Source: Limnohabitans sp. | Lineage (GTDB): Bacteria > Pseudomonadota > Gammaproteobacteria > Burkholderiales > Burkholderiaceae_C | Reading direction: 5' to 3' | DNA length: 64,000 nt | NCBI GenBank assembly: GCA_009693505.1 | Contig: SHXD01000004.1 | Span: forward strand, 17,314-81,313 | Shown: one piece after another, positions 38,347 through 48,595 of the stretch | How the letters are laid out: every line of letters begins with the position of its first letter | Numbering within the stretch: the first letter of the stretch is position 1 | The notes under the pieces: model-generated | Told to the model about the DNA's origin: nothing | Seen by the model: the letters and a program-made list of their open reading frames with translations, nothing else | Databases searched by the model: none | Program-made: the position numbers and the translations under genes

Positions 38347-39669
38347 GTGATTTCTAATCTCTCTCTTTGGCTTTACAGCGTTTTCATGCAGCTGGCGCAG
38401 CCCCTGCTTCGACGTAAGTTGCACAAGCGAGCCCAAGCAGAGCCGCTTTATGGCCAGTTCATGGAAGAGCGATTTGGTCATTACACGCAAAGCGCTCGTC
38501 AAGACTGGATTTGGATTCATGCAGTTTCTTTGGGCGAAGCCCGCACTGCAGCCATTTTGCTGGAGGGTTTGCGGCAGGCCATGCCTGGGATGAAATTGTT
38601 GCTTACAAATGGCACAGCAACGGGGCGCGAAGAAGGGCGCAAACTTTTGCAAGACGGCGATTTGCAAGTTTGGCAGCCTTGGGATTCGCCTGAAGTGCTT
38701 GATCGTTTTTTTCTCGCATTCAAACCCAAAATGGGTTTGTTGCTTGAGACGGAAGTGTGGCCTGTGTTGGTTCAGCGTGCGCATGTTCACGGCGTTCCCA
38801 TCATGTTGGTCAACGCACGCATGAGTGAAAAATCGATGCAGCAGGCGCAGCGATGGCCCGCTCTCATGCGGCCTGCCTATGCGTCACTCAGCGCAGTCTT
38901 TGCGCAAGCGCAAGACGATGCCACCCGACTGAAGACTTTAGGTGCCAAGGTTCAGGGCATCTTCGGTAATCTGAAGTTTGATGCTAAGACTGATGCGGCC
39001 CAATTTGCATTGGGTCAATCTTGGCGCCATCAATTGACTGCACCCGTTGTCATGTTGGCCAGTTCGCGCGAGGGTGAAGAAAGATCATGGTTGGAGGCTT
39101 GGCAGACATTCATCACGCAACATCCTGATGTCCAAGTGAATTGGCTGATCGTGCCAAGGCATCCGCAGCGTGTGACTGAGGTTGAAAGTTTGCTGCAGTC
39201 TGGCGGTCTGCGAGTTTCAAGACGTTCAACATGGGGCTTAAAAGGCCCCACCTTGGGCTCAGATTTAAGTGCAGAAAACACACACCCAACACCAGTGGTT
39301 CTGTTGGGTGACAGTCTTGGTGAAATGGCACTTTATTACAGCTTGTCCGATGTAGCTTTGCTTGGCGGCAGCTTTGAAAAATTGGGCGGTCAAAATTTAA
39401 TTGAAGCGGCGGCCTGTGCTTGCCCCATTGTGATGGGGCCACATACCTTCAATTTTTCAGAGGCTTCAGAAGCGGCACAAACCTCGGGTGCGGCACAGCG
39501 TGCAGCCAACATGGCAGAAGCTGTACGCATGGCTTTGGAAACAGTGCAGAACAAGCAAGAGCAACAGATGCGCGCACATCATGCTGCGCAATTTGCACAG
39601 CAGCATGGCGGTGCTACTGAACGCACTGTGCTGGCAGTGCAAGAGTTGCTGAATTCAATCAGAGATTGA
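38347..39669 (+). CDS. waaA: 3-deoxy-D-manno-octulosonic acid (Kdo) transferase
   Basis: A 440-residue GT30 glycosyltransferase that adds Kdo to lipid IVA at the inner membrane. A short hydrophobic anchor starts the protein; WIHAVSLGEARTA holds the catalytic glutamate, and LLGDSLGEMALYYSLSDVALLGGSF plus GGQNLIEAAACACPIVMGPHTFNF are the CMP-Kdo site motifs. The start is a GTG (38347) with no strong ribosome site, but no other in-frame start keeps the anchor. It is 31 bases after the hexomutase gene, convergent with tolC. Confidence 0.94.
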   Translation: MISNLSLWLYSVFMQLAQPLLRRKLHKRAQAEPLYGQFMEERFGHYTQSARQDWIWIHAVSLGEARTAAILLEGLRQAMPGMKLLLTNGTATGREEGRKLLQDGDLQVWQPWDSPEVLDRFFLAFKPKMGLLLETEVWPVLVQRAHVHGVPIMLVNARMSEKSMQQAQRWPALMRPAYASLSAVFAQAQDDATRLKTLGAKVQGIFGNLKFDAKTDAAQFALGQSWRHQLTAPVVMLASSREGEERSWLEAWQTFITQHPDVQVNWLIVPRHPQRVTEVESLLQSGGLRVSRRSTWGLKGPTLGSDLSAENTHPTPVVLLGDSLGEMALYYSLSDVALLGGSFEKLGGQNLIEAAACACPIVMGPHTFNFSEASEAAQTSGAAQRAANMAEAVRMALETVQNKQEQQMRAHHAAQFAQQHGGATERTVLAVQELLNSIRD

Positions 39670-39677
39670 ATTCAATC
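39650..39677. repeat. Tandem TGAATTCAATC and a 14-bp palindrome at a convergent gene end
   Basis: TGAATTCAATC occurs at 39650-39660 and again at 39667-39677, and the second copy lies in a perfect 14-bp palindrome (39664-39677) that contains the waaA stop. Only 13 bases separate waaA from tolC. It could help end transcripts from both sides; there is no T tract. Confidence 0.5.
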
Positions 39678-39682
39678 ATCTT

Positions 39683-41002
39683 TCAAGGATTTAAAAGTGC
39701 ATTGATCGAAGCCAGATCGGCTTCAGTCAGCGTGCCAGCGGATTGTCGGAGTTTAAGTTGACCCAACAAAACATCGTAACGCGCTTTGGCCAAATCACGT
39801 TTGGTCTGGAACAGTTGGCTTTGGCTGTTGAGCACATCGATGTTGATGCGCACACCCACTTGATACCCCAACTTGTTGGCGTCTAAAGCGCTTTGGCTAG
39901 AGGCCTCTGCGGCTTGCAGTGCATTGACTTGACCAATGCCAGATTGCAAGCCGAAGAAGGCGGTGCGTGTAGATTGCGCAACATTGCGTTCAGCGGCATC
40001 GAGGTCTGAGCGTGCTTTGTCTTCCAGTGCAACTGTTTCCTTGATGCGGTTTTGAGTCGCATAGCCGGAAAACAAGGGCATGTTAAAGGCCAAGCTGATG
40101 CTGTTTGAGTTGGTGTCCACTTGAGATGAATTGATGCCCTTGCCGTTTTTATAGCGTGTGGGTGTGAAGCCAGCAACCAAGTCGAGCGTGGGTTTGTTGC
40201 CTGCCTCTGCTTTCGTTGTTTCAAGTTTGGCAATGTCCAAGCTTGCGCGGCTTTGAAGAACAGCAGGGTTGAATTCTGAAGACTGTTTCACCCATTGGTC
40301 GATCGAGGATGACTCTGGGGCAGAGAGCTTGGCCATGCGTGACAAAGATTTGGGCTCGATGTTGTTGAGCCCGACCAGTTGATTCAAAGCCATGCGTTTG
40401 ATGCGCAAATCGTTGTCGGCTGCAATCTCTTGTGCCAGAACCAAGTCATAGCGAGCCTGCGCTTCGCGGCTGTCGGTGATGGTTGAGGTGCCGACTTCAA
40501 AGTTGCGTTTGGCGGCAGCCAATTGTTCGGCAACGGCCAATTTTTGGGCTTTCACAAAGTCCAAGCTTTCACGGGAAATGAGCACATCAAAGTAGGCTTG
40601 GCTCAAACGAACCATGAGGTCTTGCTCTGCAGCCTTGAGCTGAATGCTTGCTAACGCCAGTTGGCGCATGCCCTGTTCATAGGTGGCAGAGTTGGCAGGA
40701 CGGTAGAGAGGTTGGGATGCATTAATGGTGGCGGCCATGCTTTGTGATTTGACGGTTTGCGAAGCGGCGACCAAGTCGACCTCGGTCCTGTTGAGGTTGG
40801 CAGACAAGCCAACGGTGGGGAGCAAAACAGCTTTGGCTTGTTCACCCTTTGACAAGTTGGCGGTGTATTGGTATTGAGCCGCCTTGTAAGTGGCATCGAA
40901 GCCGCGTGCTGTTTCGAACAAGGACATCAAGTTCTGTGATTGCGCTGAGCCAGCGAAAGCGGCTGAAACGGCCAAAGTGATTGTGAGTAAGCGAAAATTC
41001 AT
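39683..41002 (-). CDS. tolC: TolC family outer-membrane efflux channel
   Basis: A 439-residue protein with a signal peptide (cut near GSAQS) and two OEP repeats forming the barrel and helical tunnel; GYQVGVRINIDVLNSQSQLFQTKRDLAKARYD is the C-terminal repeat's coiled-coil core. It is the outer-membrane exit for the RND pump encoded upstream on the same strand, and possibly for other exporters. It is the last gene of that row. Confidence 0.93.
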   Translation of the reverse strand: MNFRLLTITLAVSAAFAGSAQSQNLMSLFETARGFDATYKAAQYQYTANLSKGEQAKAVLLPTVGLSANLNRTEVDLVAASQTVKSQSMAATINASQPLYRPANSATYEQGMRQLALASIQLKAAEQDLMVRLSQAYFDVLISRESLDFVKAQKLAVAEQLAAAKRNFEVGTSTITDSREAQARYDLVLAQEIAADNDLRIKRMALNQLVGLNNIEPKSLSRMAKLSAPESSSIDQWVKQSSEFNPAVLQSRASLDIAKLETTKAEAGNKPTLDLVAGFTPTRYKNGKGINSSQVDTNSNSISLAFNMPLFSGYATQNRIKETVALEDKARSDLDAAERNVAQSTRTAFFGLQSGIGQVNALQAAEASSQSALDANKLGYQVGVRINIDVLNSQSQLFQTKRDLAKARYDVLLGQLKLRQSAGTLTEADLASINALLNP

Positions 41003-41044
41003 AAAAATCTTTCGTGGGATTAACCAATAAGAAGGGGTGTCAAT

Positions 41045-41383
41045 TCAATAAACAGGAACGCTGGCATCGACTTGGCTGGACCAAGCGTTGATGCCGCCAC
41101 TGATGTTGGTGATATTTTCAAAGCCATGGTGTTCTAAAAATGCTGCGACCTGCATGCTTCTGCTGCCATGGTGGCAAAGGCATGCAATGGGTCTTTGCTT
41201 ATCGAGGTCTTGTAGGCGGTCTGGAACCGTCTGCATGGGCATGATTTGAACTTCGCAGCCAGCGGGTGCAATGCTTGCCAGTTGGCATTCCCATGTTTCG
41301 CGCACATCCAAAATCAAGGGTAGGCCTTGAGCAGTGGCCTGAGATATCCATTCGTTAAATTGGGTGGGGCTAACTTGTTGCAT
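41045..41383 (-). CDS. Rhodanese-like domain protein
   Basis: A 112-residue single-domain rhodanese. LPLILDVRETWECQ is the first CH2 motif and C70 in CLCHHGSRS is the active cysteine with a six-residue loop, suited to sulfur rather than phosphate substrates. It lacks a signal peptide, so is cytoplasmic. It lies between pcm and tolC, a neighbourhood conserved in Burkholderiales; its role there is unknown. Confidence 0.9.
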   Translation of the reverse strand: MQQVSPTQFNEWISQATAQGLPLILDVRETWECQLASIAPAGCEVQIMPMQTVPDRLQDLDKQRPIACLCHHGSRSMQVAAFLEHHGFENITNISGGINAWSSQVDASVPVY

Positions 41384-41416
41384 AAAAGAGGCTGTGTTGT
41401 CTGTGGTTGTGCTGGA

Positions 41417-42082
41417 TTAAAAGGCAAAACGATTGTGTTCAGGAAAGCCTTTGAGTCGAGGAGCGATGGTGTCCCATGGCTCTGAAGTTTGCCATTGCTG
41501 TTCGGCTGTGCGAGTGATGACGCTGGCGCGCATCATGGGATCTTCGCCAACCACCGCCAGCAAACGACCTCCAATGCTCAGTTGATTGAGCAACACTTGG
41601 GGAACCTCTGCCACCGATCCGCTGAGCATGATGACATCGAAGGGGCCATCGGCTGGGGCGCCTTGGCTGCCATCGGCTTGGCGAACTTCTGCATTGTGAA
41701 TGCCAGCAGTTTGCAGGTTGGCGCGGGCTTGTTGGGCCAGTGCAGGGTCTAATTCAAAACTTAATACGCTGGATGCTTGATGCGCCAACAATGCCGCCAT
41801 GTAGCCAGAGCCTGTGCCAATTTCCAGCACTTTATCGGTATGCTTGACGGCGGCATTTTGTAAAAAACGCGCTTCTACGCGTGGGGCCAACATGACTTGG
41901 TCAGAATCAGCGTCTTTTCCTAAGGGAATCTCCATGTCGACAAAAGCCAAAGCTTTGTGCGCCATGGGCGCAAAGTTCTCGCGCTTCACCTCTAAAAGCA
42001 ACGCAAGCACTTGCCCATCCAAGACTTCCCAGGGACGAATTTGTTGTTCAATCATGTTGAAACGGGCGATGTCATTGTTCAC
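41417..42082 (-). CDS. pcm: Protein-L-isoaspartate O-methyltransferase
   Basis: A 221-residue SAM methyltransferase. FNMIEQQIRPWEVLD starts it and VLEIGTGSGYMAALLAHQA is motif I; the GGRLLAVVG segment is the family's C-terminal motif. PCMT enzymes repair isoaspartyl damage; in this diverged betaproteobacterial branch the true substrate is not proven. Located between the RND pump and rhodanese genes. Confidence 0.85.
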   Translation of the reverse strand: MNNDIARFNMIEQQIRPWEVLDGQVLALLLEVKRENFAPMAHKALAFVDMEIPLGKDADSDQVMLAPRVEARFLQNAAVKHTDKVLEIGTGSGYMAALLAHQASSVLSFELDPALAQQARANLQTAGIHNAEVRQADGSQGAPADGPFDVIMLSGSVAEVPQVLLNQLSIGGRLLAVVGEDPMMRASVITRTAEQQWQTSEPWDTIAPRLKGFPEHNRFAF

Positions 42083-42114
42083 GGCTACTCCAGGGGGTAT
42101 CTAATTCCAGCTCA

Positions 42115-45100
42115 TCACATTTTAGCTTCTACGGGCGCCTCGGAATTTGATTTTTCCTTGCCAGACCAAAGCCTTTTCAAAAACTCACTCAAATCGTCCA
42201 TATAGCAATAAACCACTGGCACGACCACAAGGGTGAGCAAAGAGGAGGTAATGACCCCTCCGATGACAGCTTGACCCATGGGTGATCGTTGTTCTGAGCC
42301 CTCTGTGATGGCAAATGCCAGCGGGATCATGCCAAAAATCATGGCCAAAGTGGTCATCAAAATGGGGCGGAGTCGGACTTTGGCGGCCATGAGCAGCGCG
42401 GCGTGCCGAGTTAAGCCTGCGACGGGCTGCCCTGTGTCTGAAACGCTGCCTTCACGGGCTCTGATGGCAAAGTCGACCAGCAAAATGGCATTTTTGGTGA
42501 CCAAGCCCATCAGCATGACGACGCCAATGACCGAGAACATGGAGAGCGCAGATTTGAAGGCCATGAGCGCCAAGACGACGCCGATCAGGGTGAGCGGCAG
42601 GGCTGTCATAAGGGCAAGAGGTTGTAAAAAACTCTTGAACTGACTGGCCAAAATCATGTAGATGAAAATCACGGCCATGATCAGTGCAGTGATGGCATAT
42701 TGAAACGACTCATTCATGCTCTTGGTGGTGCCGCCAAATTGATAGCGATAGCCAGGCGGCCAAGCCACTGCATCTAAAACTTTCCGTATGTCGTTTGAAA
42801 TTTCGCCCGCCGATCTTCTTGACGCATTGGCATTGATCGACACTTCTCTCATTAAATCGCGGCGATTGATTTGGTTGGAGCCCGTGGTTTCTTGCACTTG
42901 TGCAATTTGTCCTAGGCGAACGGTGCGCGAAGTGCCGTCGGGGGCTGGCAGGCTAAACGGCAGACGCTCTAAGTCTTGTGGGCTATTTCGGAACTCTGGT
43001 GCAAGGCGCACATTGACATCGTAGGTTTGATCATCAGGTGCGCGCCAATTGCCCACAGTTTGCCCGGCCACCAAGGTGCGCAGAGCACCTGCAATAGGCG
43101 CAGCACTCAAGCCGATGTCGGAGGCTGATTCGCGCAACACGTTGATCGAAATCGAAGGCTTGTTGGGTTTGACACTGGAATCCAAATCGACCAGGCCAGG
43201 GATGGTGCGAATCTTTTCCATGATCTGCAAGGTCAGTCGTTCTAGCTCACGTTGATCAGCACCTTGCAGTGAAAATTCAATTTGCTTACTGCCGGCCACA
43301 GAATCTAGGGTGCCGACATGGGTGACTGTAATGCCAGCAACTTTACTTAGCCGTTCTCGCAGCAGAGCCCCTATGTCCTCCACGCTGCGCTTGCGCAATT
43401 TTCGATCAACCAAACGAATGTAAATACTGGCGCTGTTTTTGCCTTGTGCATTGGGCGTGTTCATGCCCGTGAGGGTGTATTCAACCTCTGGAAATTCACG
43501 CACAATCTTTTCAACTTGTTTGGCTTTGAGGGCCGTGCTTTCAAGCGAAGTCCCCACTGGCGTCTGAAAGGCCAGTGTGGCTTCTGAGTAATCGCCCTTA
43601 GGCACAAATTCAGTGCCCAAAAGCGGCACCATGAAAACACTCGCAATGAAGATCAGCAATGCAGTTAACAGGGTGGTGAGCTTGTGGTTCAAGCCCCAAG
43701 CCAGCATGCCTTGGTACTTGTCAGCCATGCGATCGGTTTGAATTTCAAACCAATGCGTGACACGGCCCACCGTTTTGTCATAAAAGCTGGCCGACTTTTG
43801 AGTTTGGCCTTGCGGATGAATGCTAGGGTCATGCCACAAACTCGACAGCATGGGATCCAATGTGAAGCTGACAAACATGGAGATGAGTACGGCTGCCACA
43901 ATGGTGATGCCAAACTCGTGGAAGAACTTGCCAATGATGCCCTCCATAAAACCAATGGGCAGAAAGACAGCCACGATAGACAAGGTGGTTGCCAAAACAG
44001 CAAGGCCAATTTCTTGCGTTCCGAGCATGGCTGCATCGTAGGCATTTTTCCCCATTTGCACATGTCGCACGATGTTCTCGCGAACCACAATGGCGTCGTC
44101 AATCAGCAAGCCCACACACAAGGACAAGGCCATGAGCGTAATCATGTTGATGGTAAATCCGAACATGCTCATGAACCAAAATGTGCCGATCAATGAGATG
44201 GGTAGCGTTAAGCCCGTGATGACCGTTGAGCGCCATGAGTTCAAGAATAAAAACACAATGAGAATGGTCAGCAGTGCGCCCTCAATGAGGGTTCGGCGAA
44301 CATTGTCAACAGCGACCCGAATTTGACGCGAGCCATCCGACACGGGTTCAAGACGAATGCCTGCAGGAATTTGTTTGCGCAGATCTTTCAGGGTGGTCAT
44401 CAGCCCGTCAACCACTTCGATGGTGTTGGCATCTTGTGCCTTTTGAACCGTGAGCACCAAGGTTCTCTCGCCGTTGTACAGTGCTATGTTGGTAATTTCT
44501 TGCGCACCGTCGTTCACAGTGGCGACTTGTGACAGTCGGATGGGCGTAGTGCCTTTTCGAACCACAATGATGTTGGCAAAATCTTCGGGTCGTTTGACGC
44601 GAGATTGAACCTGAATCACACGCTCTTGCGTAAAGGATCGCAAGGCCCCGACAGGTAAATCTTGATTTTCATTTCGAACCGCGGCGGCAATTTGATCTGC
44701 CGAGACGCCCAAGGCCTCCATGGCATCTGGCCGCAGGTAAATGTTAATTTCTCTTCGGCTACCGCCCAATACATTGACAGCACCCACGCCGCGAACGTTT
44801 TCTAAACGTTTCTTAATGGTTTGTTCAGCGTAGTTGGTAAGTTCAACCAAGCTGGTCAGCTTGCTGTCACTTTGAGTTTCTGGGAAAACCGCTAAAGACC
44901 ATATGGCTTTGCTGGTAGGGTCGAAGCGAATGATGCGCGGCTCTTTGACTTCGTCGCGTAGAGTTGCGCGCATGCCTGCTACTTTTTCGCGCACGTCATC
45001 GGCTGCTTTTCGGCCATCCATGTTCAGCTGAAACTCGATGACCACCACAGATTGATTTTCATAGCTGCGCGAGGTCAGGGCACTGATGCCCGCAATTGAA

Positions 45101-45315
45101 TTCACACCTTCCTCAATTTTTTTAGAAACTTCACTTTCAACAATTTCAGGTGATGCACCTGGGTATTCGGTCAGAACCACGACCACAGGGAAATCAATGT
45201 TGGGAAATTGATCGACTTTCAAGCGCTGAAAGGAAAATAAACCCATGACCACAAACACGAGCATGATCATGGTCGCAAAGACCGGATTCTGGATGCTGAC
45301 TTTGGTAAACCACAT
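42115..45315 (-). CDS. RND efflux pump inner-membrane transporter (HAE1/AcrB-like)
   Basis: A 1066-residue trimeric proton antiporter. Twelve hydrophobic segments and two large periplasmic loops are visible. The proton-relay aspartates are in [14 protein letters not shown] (TM4), and SISLIGTF-type and [17 protein letters not shown] (TM10) motifs follow the family. [13 protein letters not shown] and [19 protein letters not shown] place it near the MdtB/MexF-like HAE1 group rather than CusA. It should expel drugs, solvents or metabolites with its adaptor (9 bases upstream) and TolC. Confidence 0.95.
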   Translation of the reverse strand: MWFTKVSIQNPVFATMIMLVFVVMGLFSFQRLKVDQFPNIDFPVVVVLTEYPGASPEIVESEVSKKIEEGVNSIAGISALTSRSYENQSVVVIEFQLNMDGRKAADDVREKVAGMRATLRDEVKEPRIIRFDPTSKAIWSLAVFPETQSDSKLTSLVELTNYAEQTIKKRLENVRGVGAVNVLGGSRREINIYLRPDAMEALGVSADQIAAAVRNENQDLPVGALRSFTQERVIQVQSRVKRPEDFANIIVVRKGTTPIRLSQVATVNDGAQEITNIALYNGERTLVLTVQKAQDANTIEVVDGLMTTLKDLRKQIPAGIRLEPVSDGSRQIRVAVDNVRRTLIEGALLTILIVFLFLNSWRSTVITGLTLPISLIGTFWFMSMFGFTINMITLMALSLCVGLLIDDAIVVRENIVRHVQMGKNAYDAAMLGTQEIGLAVLATTLSIVAVFLPIGFMEGIIGKFFHEFGITIVAAVLISMFVSFTLDPMLSSLWHDPSIHPQGQTQKSASFYDKTVGRVTHWFEIQTDRMADKYQGMLAWGLNHKLTTLLTALLIFIASVFMVPLLGTEFVPKGDYSEATLAFQTPVGTSLESTALKAKQVEKIVREFPEVEYTLTGMNTPNAQGKNSASIYIRLVDRKLRKRSVEDIGALLRERLSKVAGITVTHVGTLDSVAGSKQIEFSLQGADQRELERLTLQIMEKIRTIPGLVDLDSSVKPNKPSISINVLRESASDIGLSAAPIAGALRTLVAGQTVGNWRAPDDQTYDVNVRLAPEFRNSPQDLERLPFSLPAPDGTSRTVRLGQIAQVQETTGSNQINRRDLMREVSINANASRRSAGEISNDIRKVLDAVAWPPGYRYQFGGTTKSMNESFQYAITALIMAVIFIYMILASQFKSFLQPLALMTALPLTLIGVVLALMAFKSALSMFSVIGVVMLMGLVTKNAILLVDFAIRAREGSVSDTGQPVAGLTRHAALLMAAKVRLRPILMTTLAMIFGMIPLAFAITEGSEQRSPMGQAVIGGVITSSLLTLVVVPVVYCYMDDLSEFLKRLWSGKEKSNSEAPVEAKM

Positions 45316-45324
45316 AGGCTGAGC

Positions 45325-46479
45325 TTATGGCTTGGCGCCAGAAGTGGACGATGAGGTTTTAGGGGCGCGAGTGATCAAGGTGCCATCTCTGACGGCGCCT
45401 GCGCTGGGTGCCAGCAACTGAGCGCCTTCTTCGATTTCTTTCAAGGCCATCACAGCTTTGCCATTGGCCTCACCTTTTGCACCCAGTTCGACTTGGATGT
45501 GCACCACTTTGTCATCGCGAATGGTTTGCACATAGGGCATGGTTTTGTCCGATCGCACACTTTCTAGCGGAACGACAATGGCTTGAACTTTTTGTGTCCC
45601 TAAACTGCCTTGAACAAAGACGCCTTGTCGCAACAAGGGGTAAGACTGCAATCCCAAATAAATCAAAACGCTGCGACTGCCTGTCTGAGTGCTTGGGTTG
45701 ATTCTCAAGACTTTGGCCGAGACTTCTCCGTTGGTTCCCTCTACATTCAGTTTGGCAATCTGTCCAAGTTTCACATTCATGGCTTCTGCAGAAGTCAGGG
45801 TTGCTTCAAGTTCAAGTTGCGAAAGGTCAACGATTTCAATGATGCGGGCTTCAGGTGCCACGCGTTCGCCTGGTTGCGCAAAGCGTTGGCTGACAAAGCC
45901 ATTCAGGGGCGCTTTTAAAACGCTGTCGTCCAATGCCTTGGTCGCCACATCCAAAGCTGATAGAGCCGCTTGATAGCTTGCCTTGGCACCGTTGAGGTTG
46001 GAAATAGAGGTATCTAGCGCGGTTTTAGAAATAAAGCCTTGATTGACCAGGGCGTTGTTGTTGTCAAACTGTCTTTGAGCCACTTCAACTTGTGCACGCG
46101 CTGCTTCTGCTTGTTGTTTATTTTGACTTTGTCGAGCTAGGTATTCGGTGTTGTCTACCCGGGCCACAATTTGTCCCATTTTCACAGCATCACCTTCGCG
46201 AACTTCCAGCAATACGAGTTCACCGGCTACGCGGGCTTTGACCATGGCGCTGCGAACGGCCTTGAGCGTGCCAGATACGGGCAAGCCTTGGGTCATGGTC
46301 ATTTTTTGAGCAATGGCAATGTCGCCATCTGACAACTCAATGCTCACAGGGCCATTGCTTTTTAGGGCGCTGCTGTCTGTTGCTCGCTTACCTGTCCAGC
46401 CTTTTTGGAAGCCTAAAGTTAGGAGGCCGGCTAGCACCACGAAGGCGATGCCAAAGACGAATTTTTTTGAGTTCAACAT
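45325..46479 (-). CDS. RND efflux periplasmic adaptor (membrane fusion protein)
   Basis: A 384-residue adaptor with an N-terminal membrane anchor (FVFGIAFVVLAGLLTLGF) and no lipobox. Beta-barrel, lipoyl (VKARVAGELVLLEVREGDAVKMGQ) and alpha-hairpin domains appear in the normal order. It links the RND pump to TolC. It lies 2 bases after the TetR gene and 9 bases before the pump gene, so all three share one transcript. Confidence 0.94.
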   Translation of the reverse strand: MLNSKKFVFGIAFVVLAGLLTLGFQKGWTGKRATDSSALKSNGPVSIELSDGDIAIAQKMTMTQGLPVSGTLKAVRSAMVKARVAGELVLLEVREGDAVKMGQIVARVDNTEYLARQSQNKQQAEAARAQVEVAQRQFDNNNALVNQGFISKTALDTSISNLNGAKASYQAALSALDVATKALDDSVLKAPLNGFVSQRFAQPGERVAPEARIIEIVDLSQLELEATLTSAEAMNVKLGQIAKLNVEGTNGEVSAKVLRINPSTQTGSRSVLIYLGLQSYPLLRQGVFVQGSLGTQKVQAIVVPLESVRSDKTMPYVQTIRDDKVVHIQVELGAKGEANGKAVMALKEIEEGAQLLAPSAGAVRDGTLITRAPKTSSSTSGAKP

Positions 46480-46481
46480 AG

Positions 46482-47123
46482 TTAGTTTGAATTGGAAAGT
46501 CCACGCACAAGCAGGTCGGCATGCTGTGCAATGAAATTTTCAGGGTTAGTTTCTTGGGAACCAGAAATACAAATGGCGTTGGCGTGTTTGGACATGATGA
46601 GAAACAGCATGGGTGCAATCACCACCATGGTGGTGTGTTCTGTGTTGAAGTTGCAAAACTCGCCGGTTGCCCGTCCTCGCTCAAGAATGTCCTTGAGCAT
46701 TCGCGTAGCGGGGTCAATGACTTCTTCCTGGTAGAAAGCGGCTAAATCTGGAAAGTGATTGCCTTCACTGATGATCAATTTGGTAATGCCAGAGGCCTTG
46801 GTAGAGCCGTATCTGCGCCACCACTCAAGCATCAATGTTTTTAGAAGTTCGGCGCTACTCCCTTTGAAGTTGGCTACTTCCAAGGCGCCCTCTGTGACTG
46901 TTTTCACCACATTTTCCCGAACCACCGCTTTGAACAATTCTTCTTTGCTAGGGAAGTACAAAAACAGGGTTCCTTTGGAGACGCCCGCTTTGGCTGCAAC
47001 TTCCTCTGACTTGGTTGCAGCGAAGCCTTTTTCAACAAATAAATCGAGCGCTGCTTCCAGCAACTCGCCAGGGCGTTGCTGTTTGCGGCGTTCTCTTTTG
47101 GGGGTAAGGAGGGATTCAGACAC
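46482..47123 (-). CDS. TetR family transcriptional regulator of the RND operon
   Basis: About 213 residues. The N-terminal helix-turn-helix is clear (ALDLFVEKGFAATKSEEVAAKAGVSKGTLFLYFPSKEELFKAVV); the C-terminal part is a ligand-binding domain. I prefer the GTG at 47121-47123 because an operator-like inverted repeat ends 2 bases upstream; a TTG at 47174 would add 17 residues and place that repeat inside the gene. Neither start has a good ribosome site. It is the first gene of the pump operon and very likely represses it. Confidence 0.9.
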   Translation of the reverse strand: MSESLLTPKRERRKQQRPGELLEAALDLFVEKGFAATKSEEVAAKAGVSKGTLFLYFPSKEELFKAVVRENVVKTVTEGALEVANFKGSSAELLKTLMLEWWRRYGSTKASGITKLIISEGNHFPDLAAFYQEEVIDPATRMLKDILERGRATGEFCNFNTEHTTMVVIAPMLFLIMSKHANAICISGSQETNPENFIAQHADLLVRGLSNSN

Positions 47124-47125
47124 GT

Positions 47126-47147
47126 TTAATGACTCGTTGGTTAGTAA
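47126..47147. promoter_or_regulatory. Candidate TetR operator
   Basis: The 22-base segment has half-sites TTAATGAC and GTTAGTAA separated by six bases, matching TTAnTnAC-N6-GTnAnTAA. Size and position, just upstream of the regulator's likely start, suit a TetR dimer site that controls the regulator and pump together. Confidence 0.45.
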
Positions 47148-47195
47148 TGTAAGTCGCAGGGATGGGAGAGTCAAGACGCCTAGGCGATTTCAGTG

Positions 47196-47223
47196 AAAAA
47201 AAAGACCGCCAGAGCGGTCTTTT
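47196..47223 (-). terminator. Intrinsic terminator after glutaryl-CoA dehydrogenase
   Basis: GACCGC (47204-47209) pairs with GCGGTC (47214-47219) around a CAGA loop, with A/T pairs extending the stem. On the minus strand the hairpin ends in a run of eight T. It lies 27 bases after the gcdH stop. Confidence 0.92.
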
Positions 47224-47249
47224 GAGTTGGTTTTGAGGTCTGACAAAGT

Positions 47250-48437
47250 TCAATAAAAAGCCTGCAAGCCAGTTTGAGCGCGACCCAGGATAAGCGCATG
47301 CACATCGTGTGTGCCTTCATAGGTGTTGACAGTTTCCAAATTGATCATGTGGCGAATGACATGGTATTCGTCGTGAATGCCATTGCCGCCATGCATGTCA
47401 CGCGACATGCGGGCGATGTCTAAGGCCTTGCCGCAACTGTTGCGCTTGATCAGGCTGATCATCTCTGGCACAGCTTGTCCTTCGTCCATGAGGCGCCCTA
47501 CGCGCAAGCAGCCTTGCAATCCCAAGGCGATTTCGGTTTGCATATCGGCCAATTTTTTCTGAATCAATTGGTTTTGCGCCAAGGGGCGACCAAATTGGAC
47601 CCGATCAAGCGTGTATTGGCGAGCGCGGTGCCAGCAGTCTTCGGCGGCACCCAGTGCACCCCAAGCGATGCCGTAACGGGCTTTGTTCAAGCAACCAAAG
47701 GGGCCTTTCAAACCAGACACATTGGGTAACATGTTTTCTGCAGGAACAAACACATCGTCCATGACGATTTCGCCAGTGATGCTGGCGCGCAAGCTCATCT
47801 TGCCTTCAATTTTCGGTGCTGTGAGGCCCTTCATGCCTTTTTCTAAGATGAAGCCGCGAATGGCAGACTGGCCATCGCCTTCGCTTTCCAGTTTGGCCCA
47901 GACCACAAACACATCGGCAATGGGGGCGTTGGTAATCCACATTTTGGCGCCCTTCATGATGAAGCCACCGTCCACAGGTTTGGCGCGTGTGATCATGCTG
48001 GCAGGGTCGGAGCCATGGTTGGGTTCTGTCAGTCCAAAACAACCCACCCATTCACCAGTGGCCAATTTAGGCAAGTATTTTTGACGTTGGGCTTCAGAGC
48101 CGTATTCGTAAATAGGGAACATGACCAAGGAGCTTTGAACGCTCATGGCACTGCGATAGCCGCTGTCCACGCGCTCTACTTCGCGCGCCACCAAACCGTA
48201 GCTGACGTAGTTCAAGCCTGCGCATCCATAGCCATCGATGGTGGAGCCCAAAAAGCCCATGCTGCCGAATTCGTTCATGATTTCACGGTCGAACTTTTCA
48301 TGGCGAGCCGCCATCAACACGCGGGTCTGCAATTTTTCTTGGCAGAAATCATGGGCGGCGTCGACGATGGCTCTTTCATCGTCGTTCAGTTGTGCGTTAA
48401 GCAGAAAGGGGTCTTGCCACTGAAAGGAAGGCTTCAT
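47250..48437 (-). CDS. gcdH: Glutaryl-CoA dehydrogenase
   Basis: A 395-residue acyl-CoA dehydrogenase that oxidises and decarboxylates glutaryl-CoA to crotonyl-CoA, in lysine, tryptophan and benzoate breakdown. [16 protein letters not shown] and [16 protein letters not shown] are FAD/substrate motifs specific to this group; the catalytic base is E374 in [20 protein letters not shown]. The length matches the family (about 393-400). It stands alone with its own terminator. A direct repeat 50 bases upstream may be a regulator site. Confidence 0.95.
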   Translation of the reverse strand: MKPSFQWQDPFLLNAQLNDDERAIVDAAHDFCQEKLQTRVLMAARHEKFDREIMNEFGSMGFLGSTIDGYGCAGLNYVSYGLVAREVERVDSGYRSAMSVQSSLVMFPIYEYGSEAQRQKYLPKLATGEWVGCFGLTEPNHGSDPASMITRAKPVDGGFIMKGAKMWITNAPIADVFVVWAKLESEGDGQSAIRGFILEKGMKGLTAPKIEGKMSLRASITGEIVMDDVFVPAENMLPNVSGLKGPFGCLNKARYGIAWGALGAAEDCWHRARQYTLDRVQFGRPLAQNQLIQKKLADMQTEIALGLQGCLRVGRLMDEGQAVPEMISLIKRNSCGKALDIARMSRDMHGGNGIHDEYHVIRHMINLETVNTYEGTHDVHALILGRAQTGLQAFY

Positions 48438-48488
48438 GATTTAAATCCGTCAAACATCAAAGATCCTGCATTTTATCGCGATGCGAAA

Positions 48489-48509
48489 TGTTCCATGGCG
48501 CTGTTCCAT
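48489..48509. promoter_or_regulatory. Direct repeat in the gcdH-msrA divergent promoter region
   Basis: TGTTCCAT occurs at 48489-48496 and again at 48502-48509, a 13-base period. It lies 52 bases before the gcdH start and 87 before msrA. It could be a regulator site; no regulator gene is next to it. Confidence 0.35.
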
Positions 48510-48595
48510 CATTAAGCCTACTGAAACGCTGACAAGTGCCTGCTTGCGGCGGGGTTTTTAAGCAGGGTGGCCTGATTCTGGGTCAAAATAGGGCA

